From positions 2,139,489-2,203,488 of the forward strand of contig QRDG01000524.1 in NCBI GenBank assembly GCA_012064385.1: a stretch of DNA of 64,000 nt. The letters run 5' to 3'. Shown here piece after piece: positions 44,165 through 54,554 of the stretch. Made by a program: the position numbers and the translations under genes. Under the pieces are notes generated by a model. The model was not told the DNA's origin, did not search any database, and saw only the letters and a program-made list of their open reading frames with translations. Source of the stretch: Puccinellia tenuiflora (taxonomy: Eukaryota > Streptophyta > Magnoliopsida > Poales > Poaceae). How positions within the stretch are numbered: the first letter of the stretch is position 1; every line of letters starts with the position of its first letter.

Positions 44165-45189
44165 TGAACTTTTTTCTAACTGTGATCTGATGAGAATGGG
44201 CTATTGTTTACCAACCGCAAACAGCAAGAAATCTATTTTTTTTTTCCCTTGATTTCTGTGATGATATGACAGTTACTAAAATACTAATGTTCTTGTTGCA
44301 CTAAATGCAACGCTGCAACTGCAGCTCATCAGAGAACAAGTCCTCTTTAGATTCCCAAGGCCAACCCACTGGTGCCAGAGCATTTTTTGAGGAATACTGC
44401 TGCTTCATTATTTTTCTGAGGAATCCTTCATCATTGTGCATAGATCAGAGTGGAACTACCCTGACTGTCATTTTAGCTGCAGGATATCACAGTCTAGCTA
44501 GATAATAGTTCACGTTTGAACCACCAGATCTTTCAAACATCTAGTACTACGGGTCATATTAAGTTTGTGATCTCGCAGAAGTAAAAAAATGCAATTGAAC
44601 TTTGAATATACATACGACTTCGAATACATGTAGCTAGGGGTAAATTTGCTCTAAACCATTCTCATATTCAATTTCTGTTCTAAAACAACTTCTCTGACAT
44701 ATATATTGAGTATTTAGCAGCATTTAAATTGGAACAAATAATTAAGACTTGGATTGGTTCAGGTTTAGGGAATCATTTGCGCCGACGTGTATCCAACTAA
44801 TGGAAGCCAAAGACAAACTGCTGAGGCAGAGTGAAAACAATGGGAGAGCCAAAACAAACTGGTCACTGATAATTTAATCAGCTAGGCTCCAATAATGCAG
44901 AGCCAAGCTGCAACCTCCTCGGACTCTCAACTTGCCATCTAGCTAGATGCATCGGCAGATTGATTTAACTAAAAAAGTGTCCTCTGACTGCATTAGTAGT
45001 TTACCATTTCATCTGGCTTGATGAAGACTTCCTCTTTGCAGCTTCAAACTGTGTGCCGTGCATGCATCCATGGGATCGAGAACATGCGTAGCAGGTCTGG
45101 AGATTGTGGAGGGAGCTGCACGCCGGCATGTGAGGATCGAGGCCTCACATGGTACCCCAATGCTACAAACTGAAGATTACCGTATCTCG
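44165..45189. other. Intergenic DNA, nothing recognised
   Basis: About 1 kb of moderately AT-rich sequence with no gene and no repeat boundary that I can support. Confidence 0.4.
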
Positions 45190-45332
45190 TCAGTAGTCGA
45201 ATCCTCTCCCAAGATCATTGTCTCCGGTCGCCGTATCCTCGCCCAAGATCATCGTCGCCGGTCATAGTATCCTCAGCTCCTCGCCCAAGGTCATCGTCGC
45301 CGGTCATCGTATCCTCGGCTCCTTGCTCAAGG
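45190..45332 (+). repeat. Short tandem array, units of about 34-48 bp
   Basis: The phrase CGTATCCTC(GGCTCCT)GCCCAAGGTCAT with CGTCGCCGGTCAT recurs about four times with small indels. It ends directly at the Harbinger terminus at 45335. Confidence 0.7.
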
Positions 45333-45334
45333 TC

Positions 45335-46264
45335 AGAGCATCTCTAGGAGTGACCGTAAAAGCGCGGAACCGAAAAAATAATCGCGGGATACGGGTTGCG
45401 CGAGGAAAAACGAGACGGAACAGCGATTGAAAAAGTGTCAGAACCGTAAAAAGTTTTCGGGCGCCCGATAATTTTTCCCTCGAAACCGAGTATACGCAGT
45501 TTTCGTCTCCGAACCGAGGGTGACTGGAAAACATGCGAGACGTTGGCGGGAGGGACATTTCAGCTCCGCGCCAGATAGTTCCTCTTTCCCCGAGTCGCCG
45601 CCGCTGCCACCGCCGCCTGTCGCCCTCGATTCCTGCCGTTTCCCCACCACATCTGCTCCCGCCGAGTCGCCGTCGCACCGGATCCAACTCGCTCGCCATT
45701 TCGGAACGTCGCCGGCCCAATCTCCGCCGCCGCACCGGATCCGTCGGTGAGTGACTTTGCGTTCGATTCCGGTCGATGTTCCGGTGGATTAGGTGTTGAT
45801 TTCTTTTCCCGTGTTCATTTTAGATGGAGTTGAGCCCGTGCGACCAATTTTTGCTTGAGGACTCGTCCTTGTCCGACAACTCGGACATGGAGATGTTGCT
45901 CGCCAACCACCGGCAGCAAATGGCGGTGGTCGTCCTCGCCGTGAAGGAGTTCGAGGATATGCATAGGAAGAAGAGGCGAGGATCCACCGTCGGTCGCCTA
46001 TGCATTCCCCGGAATCGTTTCTACGGCAACGAGCTGCTCATGCGAGACTACTTCGCCGAGATACCCACCTATCCGGCTCACATCTTCCGTCGAAGGTACC
46101 GAATGCGTCGATCCCTATTCGTGAAAATTGTAGAAGCTTGCGAGGCCAATTGTCGGTATTTTACTCGCCGGAGGAATGCGGCGGGATTGTTGGTGATGAG
46201 GGTGATTGCATACAGCATTCCGGCGGACTACACCGATGAGTATCTTCGCATTGGCGAGGATACT
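45335..46264 (+). pseudogene. Truncated PIF/Harbinger element with transposase N-terminus
   Basis: The left end AGAGCATCTCTAGGAG is a Harbinger-type terminus. After a GC-rich leader, a possible 5' intron (donor GTGAGTGAC near 45748, acceptor TTCATTTTAG ending 45823) leads to the ATG at 45824. The frame of 147 codons contains GNELLMRDYFAEIPTYPAHI, FRRRYRMRRSLFVKIVEACE and IPADYTDEYLRIGEDT, characteristic of the N-terminal half of plant Harbinger (HARBI1/ALP1-like) transposases. The DDE catalytic part is missing: an LTR starting at 46265 cuts the protein. A short stretch between AAGLL and MRVIAY also seems deleted relative to the family. Not functional. Confidence 0.8.
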
Positions 46265-48805
46265 TGAAAGAACAAACGATGTCCCGGATATCGCCTAGAG
46301 GGGGGGGGGGGGGGTGAATAGGCGATTAACACCTTTTCTATTTAGGGGCTTGATAATTGCAGAATAAAACTATGTGTTTAAAATAACAAGCCAACAACCT
46401 AATATGCTAGGTTCACCTATGTGCACCAACAAATTATGCTAAGCAAGGCAAGCAACAAGGTGATAGCAAGATATGAACTTCAAGCACAAAGGCTATCACA
46501 AGGTAAAGTGCATAAGTAAAAGTTCGGATATAGAAATAACCGAGGCATGCGGAGACGAGGATATATTCCCGAGTTCCTCCTTTTTAAGGGAGTACGTCTC
46601 GTTGGAGTGGTGTGAGCTCGCCACAAGAGGCCTACTCAAGATGCCACAAAGGTCTCACCCTATTCTCCGATGAACCTCACCCAAGGAATTGGTTCACCTT
46701 CCACTATCGGAATCCTTCGAGGCGGATTCCGGAGCCCTCTTACACCGTTCTTGGGGCACACACCCACAACTCAATTGGGGGCTCCCAAACTTGTGCCGAA
46801 GCTTCACAACTCGAAGTCTTTGTGGCACCGCCAAACCGTCTAGGGTACACAATGCACCCAAGAGGCACAAAGCTCTTGGGAACACAATGCACCAAGAGGC
46901 ACAAAGCTTCTCAACCTTCAACTTCACATATCACCGTGGAGAGAGCAACCCGATGCAACTAATGCAAGAGGCCAGAACACACAAAGTGGTCAAGTCCTTC
47001 TATCTAAAATCCAACCAAAGCAACTAATGCTATGGAGGGATTTAGTAGGAAGAACAAAGGGATGAACACAAAGCAACCCCAAAATCTAGATCCACTAGGT
47101 TCCCCTCTGTTAGAGGAGAATTTGTTTGGTGGAATGGTAGATCTAGATCTCCTCTCTTGAATCCCTAAGTTTGGTCAAGAATCATTGGAGGGATTGAGAG
47201 GAATCAAGCTCACAAGGATGTGCAACAATGGAGGAGAGAGAGCATGAAGAGATTCAAAAGATTGGAAGAAGTGTTGGAGCAAAGGGGAAAAAGGGGCACT
47301 TAAAAGGGTGCCCTGGGAATCTGACCGTTGGGCACAGAATCCCGCAGGGCCGGTAGTACTGGCCCAAGGGGCGGTACTAATGCCCACGTAAAACTGCCCC
47401 GAACGGCTCTCTCCAGAAACGAAAACCGCAGGACCGGTAGTACCGGCCCAAAGGGCGGTACTTCCGGCCCACACACAAACAGCAGAGAAGAACACCCGAA
47501 GGCCGGTAGTACCGGGAAGAGGACCGGTAGTACCGATTGATCCGGTACTACCGGAACCACTTCCGGGCGAACTTCCGGTTAAAAAAAACGAGAGGCCAGT
47601 ACCGAAAGAAATAGGCGGAAGAAGCCCCGGAAGTGGGCCCGGCACTGGCCACCGGTACTTCCGGCAAGAGGCCCGGTACTTCCGGTAATCACGGTAGTAC
47701 CGGAACAAGTTCCGGTGCCACTTCCGCTCGGTAACAGAACCGAATTTTCATAAGCGGAAGTGGCCTCTGGAAGTTGGTCCGGAACAAACCAGCGGTAGTT
47801 CCGCAAGATTGACCGGTAGTACCGGCAGAGAAAACAGCAGAACACCCGAAAACTGAAACCGCGATAACTTTCACCCACGAACTCCGTTTTCGATAATCTT
47901 GGACTCGTTGGAATCGTCACAACGAGCACAACAAGATTATGCAGAGAAACATCATAGTCCAAGAAAATATTATAAAAACAAATGGGGAAAGTTTACACCT
48001 CCGTTTTGAAAACCGGAAAAGCCGTATCTTTTGCAATTGAGGTCCGAATGAAGTAAAACCAATTTTATTGGAAAGAGGACGACAAAAGCTACCTTTGTAA
48101 AAGAAAAAACAAGTAAAGGAGATTTTGCAAATAATTGGAAGAAAGAATCCTTCCGCACGGATGAACCGACAAAATCTCCAATACCGAAAACGCAATAGAA
48201 GACGCATATGAAAACCGTTTTCGGTGAGCTTGGCTTTGTCATGACAAGCACGACAAGCACCAAGACCACACCACGATAAGAGACAAATAAGAGCCAATAA
48301 AGTTGATTCTATGGATGCAAAGTTTTGTGCTCTCTATGATGATACGATCACGATACTCGGTCGAGAGCCCCTCTTGATAGTATAGTTATCTATCCTATAA
48401 TCCGGTCTCACACTAAACATCATGAGACCGGTAAAATAGAAACCCTATCAAGATCATACCTTTGCCTTGCGCTTAAACCACTTGAGGTCGATGAAGACGA
48501 TCTTCAACTCCTCAAGACGCACCACCTTTCTTCATTGCGCTTCGCTTGGTGAAGATTCACATGACGCTCCCCCAAACAAGATGGGGAAAGCACTCTTCGG
48601 CATATCTTCACTTGGACTTGAGTGTTGATCAACACGCACTTAGCCTTGATCAACACAACTTTTCTTCCCTTATCCTTGACTCCAAAAAATGGAGATCAAG
48701 CAACTCGAATGGACACACCTATAAACATAGCTCAATGGAAACATTAGTCCATATAGATTGTCATTAATTACCAAAACCATGCATGGGGGCAACCATGCAC
48801 TTTCA
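46265..48805 (-). repeat. Long LTR (minus orientation) inserted in the Harbinger transposase
   Basis: On the minus strand the unit begins TGAAAGTGCATGG (at 48805) and ends GTTCTTTCA (at 46265), so both ends share a 6-base inverted terminus. A purine-rich AAAATGGGGGAGAT lies just outside its start, as a polypurine tract would before a 3' LTR. The 2.5-kb length is large but within range for cereals. No second LTR is in the window; the element was truncated at 48901. Its superfamily is not determined. The open frames inside are not conserved genes. Confidence 0.6.
47340..47830. repeat. Cluster of GGTAGTACCGG-type motifs
   Basis: Within the LTR, many copies of CCGGTAGTACCGG and variants (GGTACTTCCGG, CGGTACTACCGG) lie at irregular spacing in both orientations. 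Each unit is nearly its own complement. A similar cluster occurs at 49365-50490 in a different LTR. Confidence 0.8.
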
Positions 48806-48901
48806 ATCTCCCCCATTTTGGTAATTGATGACAATCCCTTATTTAGAGGGTTTATATACTGAATAAAGCATCCTTGCAAGACAAACAAGCAAGGATGCAA
48901 G
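48806..48901 (-). other. Polypurine tract and stub of internal region
   Basis: ATCTCCCCCATTTTGG (48806-48821) read on the minus strand is a polypurine tract. About 80 further bases of internal sequence remain before the next LTR starts. Confidence 0.5.
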
Positions 48902-51900
48902 TGTAACGGCCCCAGTTTGGAACCTGGAAAAATATGAATAATTTTTCCACTTTTTGTATCTCATGTTTGCATCATGGCATATGTATAATTTGCTAAAGTC
49001 GACAAACAACATTTGGGAACATTTAACAAAGGGAAGCCAAACCTTCCCAAACCTCCAACCCATGAAATGCAAGCAATGGTACAAACCATGTCATAATAAG
49101 TGAACATATTTGTCCAAGAAGTTCCCTAAGTTCAAACAATGCCTAAGAACCAAATGGCATGGCCTCCAAATTGTTTACAGTTTTCAAAACTTCAAATGTG
49201 GTTCAAATCAATTCCATCTTTGAAACCATGTTAGGTTGTTCAAGAAAACCCCCAAAGAAAAATATGTGGAGCTCCCTTATCTTGTTGAGAGCATCCCTGA
49301 ATTTCCTGGGATTTTTGGAGCTATTTAAATGCCTAGTTAAAATAGCAACATTCTGGTTTCTGTGGTTTGCCGGTACTACCGGTCAAATAACCGGAAGTAC
49401 CGATGCGGCATCGTCCTCGTAGCGACAGTGTCGGCACTGTGCCGCCATGCCGCCATGCCTCATCCCCGCACGAGCTACCTGCTCCCTTGGAGAAAAGGGA
49501 CCACGACGCTCTCACCTGCTCCCTCTCTCTCTCCCCCATCTCTTTTTCCCTGTTTTTCGGATCGAGAACCCTAACCCTAGCTCCCGCACGCCGTCTTGGA
49601 GTTGTTGCCTTCGCCGCCGCATCGCCACCGTTAGGAGCCACCCCAGCTCGAGCCGACACCGCCACTAGCTCCGCCTCGCTGTGCTGTACCTCCACGCTGA
49701 AGGAATCGGCCCGGGCCGACAGCAATTGGCGCAGTCGTCCTCTTCCTCCCCGGCAACGGCCGCGCCTCCCCGAGCTCCCCGCGCCGTCTCCGTCCATCTC
49801 CGGCCTCGCCGTCCACGGTGTCGCGTTCCTGGTGAGCCTACGTGCCCCCTAACCCTCTCCTTCCTCTCTGTTTCCCCTCTGGGCTCCTCTCCCTCCTAGC
49901 GCCGCCGCCGGACGCCGCGGGTCGCCATCCTCCGCGTCGCTCCGGTGACCAAGGAATGGTGGCACCGCTACCGTTTAGTACCTCGTGCTTCCGCGCGTCG
50001 CCTGCAACCTTTAGCGCGTCCCCGCACACTCCCCATAGCTTGCTGCGTGCACGCCATTGTCGTGGTCACCGCACGTGCGCGTCGCGGCCGTGCTCAAAAC
50101 CTTGAGCAGAAGTACCGGTGGTACTACCGGTGGCAGTACCGGTTAATAATTTCGGTTCTGGTTATTTTTGTTTATAACCGGAAGTAGGTCCGGAAGTACC
50201 GCCAATAGTACCGGTTAATAATTTTCGGTTCTGGTTATTTCCATTTATAACCGGAAGTAAGTCCGGTAGTACTGCCCTTAGTGCCGGTTCGGTTCTGTTA
50301 GTTTCAAGTTATAACCGGAAGTAGCACCGGAAGTACCGCTAAACCGGTACTACCGGGCACTTCACCGGAAGTACCGACTAGGAGGTTTCGGTACTGGACG
50401 TTAGTGTTTATAAACGGAAGTAGACCCGGAATTACCAGCATCACCGGAACTACCGGGCATCCCACCGGAAGTACCGGCTAGTTTAATACTAGTTTGAGGT
50501 TTTTCACAACTTACTAAATGTTAATTTCAAATCTTTCAAGTGTTGTATCATTTTGATCAGCAATTCAAATGCTATCTGACTAAGCTACTATCACATCATG
50601 ACAACAAACTTTCCTTTGATATTGCTCGATAGTTGGTTAAAAGAGTTAAAGTCAAATAATCATTTAATTCACCAATTATTCATCGATACTCAGAAAATTG
50701 CAAGCCAAGTACCAAAATGAACAGGAGAACCATACCTATCTAATCATGTCATGTTCATGCATATTTAAGACACTTTTTAGTAATGCAATAATTTGTAAAC
50801 AATGTGGTCACTAAGTTAAATATGGGGTTGCTTCCAAATAATTGCACTAATTATTTGGCACTCCATTTAAATTGTTAGATAAATTATATGATGATATCAT
50901 TGCATGAACTTGGCATGCCATCATGATTGTGCATTGCACCTTGACTTCGTGTTATTTATTGGTTCTTCTGTTATTATGTTGGGTGTCGATAGATTCAGGA
51001 GTCGAGGGTTCCCCTACCTACCCTGACGATCTGTACTACACGCCCCGTCAGCAAGGCAAGAGATAACCTAACCTTCTTGGCATATAGCATCCTACTGTTT
51101 TATACAATTATTTTATCCACCAAAATATTGCATGCGATTCCAATGTCACTTTTGATGATGTAGAGTATCCTATGAATTGCATTGTCCCCTAAACCATCAC
51201 ATGTTTCCCCTCCTATGAACCATAGGTTTTATGTGTTAGCCGGAGATACAATATATAACTGTTGAATATATGCTTAGCTATGCTTAGCCATGCTTAGTCG
51301 AATGCTATATTGTTTGTTGATTAAATTCCATATTTATGATGCGGATGGAATGTTTCGGACATGGTGGTTACTTGTGATACTTAAATAAATTGCTTAAAAG
51401 GCTTGGATGAGTTGCCATCGGGGTTATGGTGTTTTGCCTCATCCTTGTCGCCTAGGTGCGAGTTCTTTACCTCTTGAACCAAGACGAGCATGCTTCCATT
51501 GGTGGGAGTATGGGATCCTTACTAACTAAATAACTTGTGCGGGCGTATCCAAGGGTCCTCTAGTTCACTATTTCCATTTGCGTATGGGTGTGTGAGTGGA
51601 AAAAGAAACGATGAGGTTGATGGTCTTTAGGACGTGGCGATGGTGGCAGGGGCTGAAATATGCCGGGTAAACTTGTCCTGTCGCCACAGATGATCCTTGG
51701 ATAGTCTCATGCGAGGTAAAGATTTAACCGCGCCCACTTGCCAGTTTTCCCCGGAAGATAGCTAATCAGGTGAGCCGGACGATACCAATGGGTAAATTTG
51801 TACACCCCTGCAGGGTTAAATCTTTTCGAAAAGCCGTGTCCGCGGTTATGGATGACTTGGGAATAGACAATAAGATCATAGAGAACCTGAACATAATTAC

Positions 51901-52676
51901 TAAAATTTGGCAGCTAGAGGTTGCAACTCAACGTGGGTTAAAAGGTTCATTTCCTCGAGGGTGATTCGAGGGAGTGCCTTGGAGGTGACGAGTGATTTTT
52001 CTGTTACTAATGGTTCGATGAGAACCAAAGATGAAAGTTTACGTTCTTATCCCCTTTCGAAAAATCTTCTGAGTAGTCGATGCCATGGGTTATGTCTTTT
52101 AAAAGGAAAACTAGCTTTATGTAAAATAACTACTACAGCTTTAGAGCCTTGTCATCATTGGGCCTATATCACCCTACTAAACTTGCGAGTACGTCGTACT
52201 GAGTCTCTCCTTGTTGCTTATTAAATTGTTTCAGAGGAGGACGACACCGAGCACACAGGTGGGTTCTTCGTGGACATCGACAAGTAGTTTGGGGTTCCCA
52301 GGTGGCAGCTTGGGACGTCTCGGAACAAGCTGGCTGGGTTTATGTTATTGTAGGCCTCTTAGGCCATATTTTGGATCTTGTTGTTTAGACAACATAATTT
52401 GGCTTCTGTTTGATGTAATGTTGGGTCGGTGACCCCTATTGTGTGATTTGTATCTTTCTCATAGATGAGTTGCTATATGATCTCTTTGTGTCGTAGAGTC
52501 TGTGATGTGCCAGTTGTTCCGCAGTCTTGATCTCTCTATTATGCATGATAGCTATGTCTGATCTTATGGCATGATCGAAGTGCTGCATTGCCGATGATCC
52601 ATTCCGAGCACGCCTGCCAAAGGTTTTGGCCTGGGATTGGTAACCCTAGTAACCTTCGATTATGTAGCATGACCGG
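48902..52676 (+). repeat. Long LTR or LTR-rich segment starting TGTAACGGCCCC
   Basis: The start TGTAACGGCCCC is a common LTR start in cereals. The segment runs through a GC-rich block, the CGGTAGTACCG motif cluster and a long non-coding region with tandem GCTTAGC(T/C)AT phrases near 51275-51300. The right boundary is unclear: a gag frame begins near 52677 with no visible primer-binding site, so an internal deletion is likely. Open frames such as 49403-49852 are GC-rich noise with no domain. Confidence 0.45.
49365..50490. repeat. Second cluster of CGGTAGTACCG-type motifs
   Basis: Repeated AACCGGAAGTA, GGTACTACCGG and CACCGGAAGTACCG units, dense at 49365-49405 and 50105-50490. Same motif family as 47340-47830, in an LTR with different ends. 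Confidence 0.75.
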
Positions 52677-53228
52677 TTGCACATAGCGTCATTGTATAGT
52701 TCCGGGGTCGCCACCTACCTTCTGAGTGGATCCGCTGGCTCTTGGTGGGAGAGCCATGTGTCAATGTTTGACGCTGGCCATGTCTTCACCTGGGCGGAGT
52801 TCCGCACCGCCTTCCATGCGGCGTACATCCCCAAGCCCATCATGGACCTCAAGAGGAGGGAGTTCCTGGATCTGACCCAGGGACGCATGGACGTCCAAGC
52901 TTATGGGCGTGAGTTCAACCACCTCTCCCGTTACGCCCCTCGGGACGTGACAAATGATGAAGACAAGCAATATATGTTCCGCAAGGGGCTTGCACCTCGG
53001 CTCCGATATGAGCTCTTGCCCTTCAAGTTCCCGTCCTACCAGGAGCTCTACAACCAGGCTCTCACTATGGAGCAGGGTAGGAAGGAGCTGGAGTCTTCCA
53101 AGAGGCCAGCTCCAATGGACCATCAAGGCTCCTCTTCTTTTGAGGGCAAGAAGCGCAGGGTCTTTGTGCCCTTTAGTGGTGTGCCTCGTGCTCCCTTCGT
53201 GTCGGAGAACTGTCCCAGGAACTGGGGG
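52677..53228 (+). pseudogene. Ty3/gypsy Gag fragment, truncated at both ends
   Basis: The frame encodes the retrotransposon Gag core (Pfam Retrotrans_gag type): SAGSWWESHVSMFDAGHVFT, WAEFRTAFHAAYIPKPIMD, REFLDLTQGRMDVQAYGREF and FRKGLAPRLRYELLPFKF, then a basic lysine-rich region (GKKRRVFVPF). The N-terminus is missing, and the C-terminus is cut at 53228, just before the expected zinc knuckle, by the LTR of the next element. It probably belongs to the LTR segment to its left. Confidence 0.82.
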
Positions 53229-54287
53229 TGTCTCGAGAAGGATCGAGTAAGGGGCTGAACACGGAATCAAACAACCCTCAACGTGCTCCGGCGATGGTGC
53301 TCGTCGGACTCGCTGCGGGACAGCACTGCAGAGATGGAGACACTCGGTCTTACCCAGGTTCAGGGCCCTCTTGTGGAGGTAAAACCCCTACGTCCTGCTC
53401 TGGTGTATTGCACTGCTTGGAGAGTTCACAGTACAAGGTGGAGCTTGTCGAGCTCGAGGTGACTAACAATGGCTACTTGCTAGTCTCCAGATCTAGGGTT
53501 TTGTCTAGTAGGGATGCCTCAGCTGAAGATCGAACCTAGTGAAGAGTCGAACCCCTTGCTTGGGCGTGCTCCTCCTCCTTTTATAGGCGTCCTGGACCTC
53601 TTCTGCCCAAACATTTGGGCGGGAAGGGTTACCACATGGCGACGAAGGAGGAGGCGCGGTGCACCGTAAAGGTGAAGTCCACCATAAAGGTAAGGCTCGT
53701 GGACGCGGTCCACGGCAGGGGAGCGGCGTCACCAAAGCTGAAAAGGGGCACCGACCAGCTGGGCGGTGGGCTGGCGCTTGCCGAGGTGGGAGGTGACCCA
53801 CGGTGACGTCGTCCTTGGAGCGTAGCTGCAGACGGTTCCCTTGTCACCAAGGAGGCAATACTCGTTGTCCGCTTTGCTTGGCTCCGCTTTGTTGACTGCT
53901 TTATACATGGAAACGGCAACTGCTGCGTCGTCGTCATCGCGCGTAGGCACGCGCGTCACTCTGCACATGGCGCAGAGCCCATGTGCGCTCTGCCGCGGGG
54001 GCAGAGATGGCTTCACGAGGAAAGGGCTTCGCGAGGCGAAAAAGCCTCGCCAAGCCCTTCAGCTTGGTCCTTAGCAGAATTGCGGGCGGCGTCGGAGACG
54101 CCTTGTCGAGGAGCGATCCCTCGCCAAGGGAGAGAATCCTTGGCGAGGAGAAAAACCCGTCACGAGGGGAAAATCCTCGCGAAGCTCGCCAGGCTTGGAG
54201 AGCCTGGTCCTTAGCAAAAATCATCCAAAAAATATTGTGGGCCCTGGCAGGCCGGCCCGTGGTACCCTGGTTTCCACTGTGCCGACA
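53229..54287 (-). repeat. 3' LTR of the Tat-lineage element
   Basis: On the minus strand it starts TGTCGGCACAGTGG and ends CTCGAGACA (1,059 bases). A minus-strand TATAAAA at 53579-53585 marks the promoter. The partner LTR is outside the window, so the boundaries rest on the TG/CA ends, the adjacent polypurine tract and the abrupt break in gag. Short CTCGCCAAG-like phrases recur at 54036-54210. Confidence 0.75.
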
Positions 54288-54302
54288 GTAGCCCCCGGGC
54301 CC
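54288..54302 (-). other. Polypurine tract of the Tat-lineage element
   Basis: GTAGCCCCCGGGCCC reads GGGCCCGGGGGCTAC on the minus strand, directly next to the LTR start. Confidence 0.7.
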
Positions 54303-54554
54303 ACGATGGGCACGCCGAGGCCCATGACGAAGGCGAAGCGTCGAGGGGCCAAAGATGCCTGACCTCCTCGGCTGCAATGGGCGACGTGGCGGGGCCCGCC
54401 ATGACTTGGGAGCCGGTCAATAAAGCCTGGGTGCACGGTCGGCGCCCATTACTTCTCCCATAACTCCTCCGCAGATTTCTCCAAAAAACCTCTTCTTCCT
54501 CCCAGAGCTCGCCGCCTCCGAGGTCTCCGCCTTCGAGTTTTTCTTCCGGTGGTC

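Noticed and set aside
47175..47708. 177-codon minus frame
   Set aside because: Its sequence is produced by the CGGTAGTACCG repeat cluster within an LTR.
49403..49852. 149-codon frame starting in GC-rich DNA
   Set aside because: It lies in an LTR-like segment with no domain; compositional effect.
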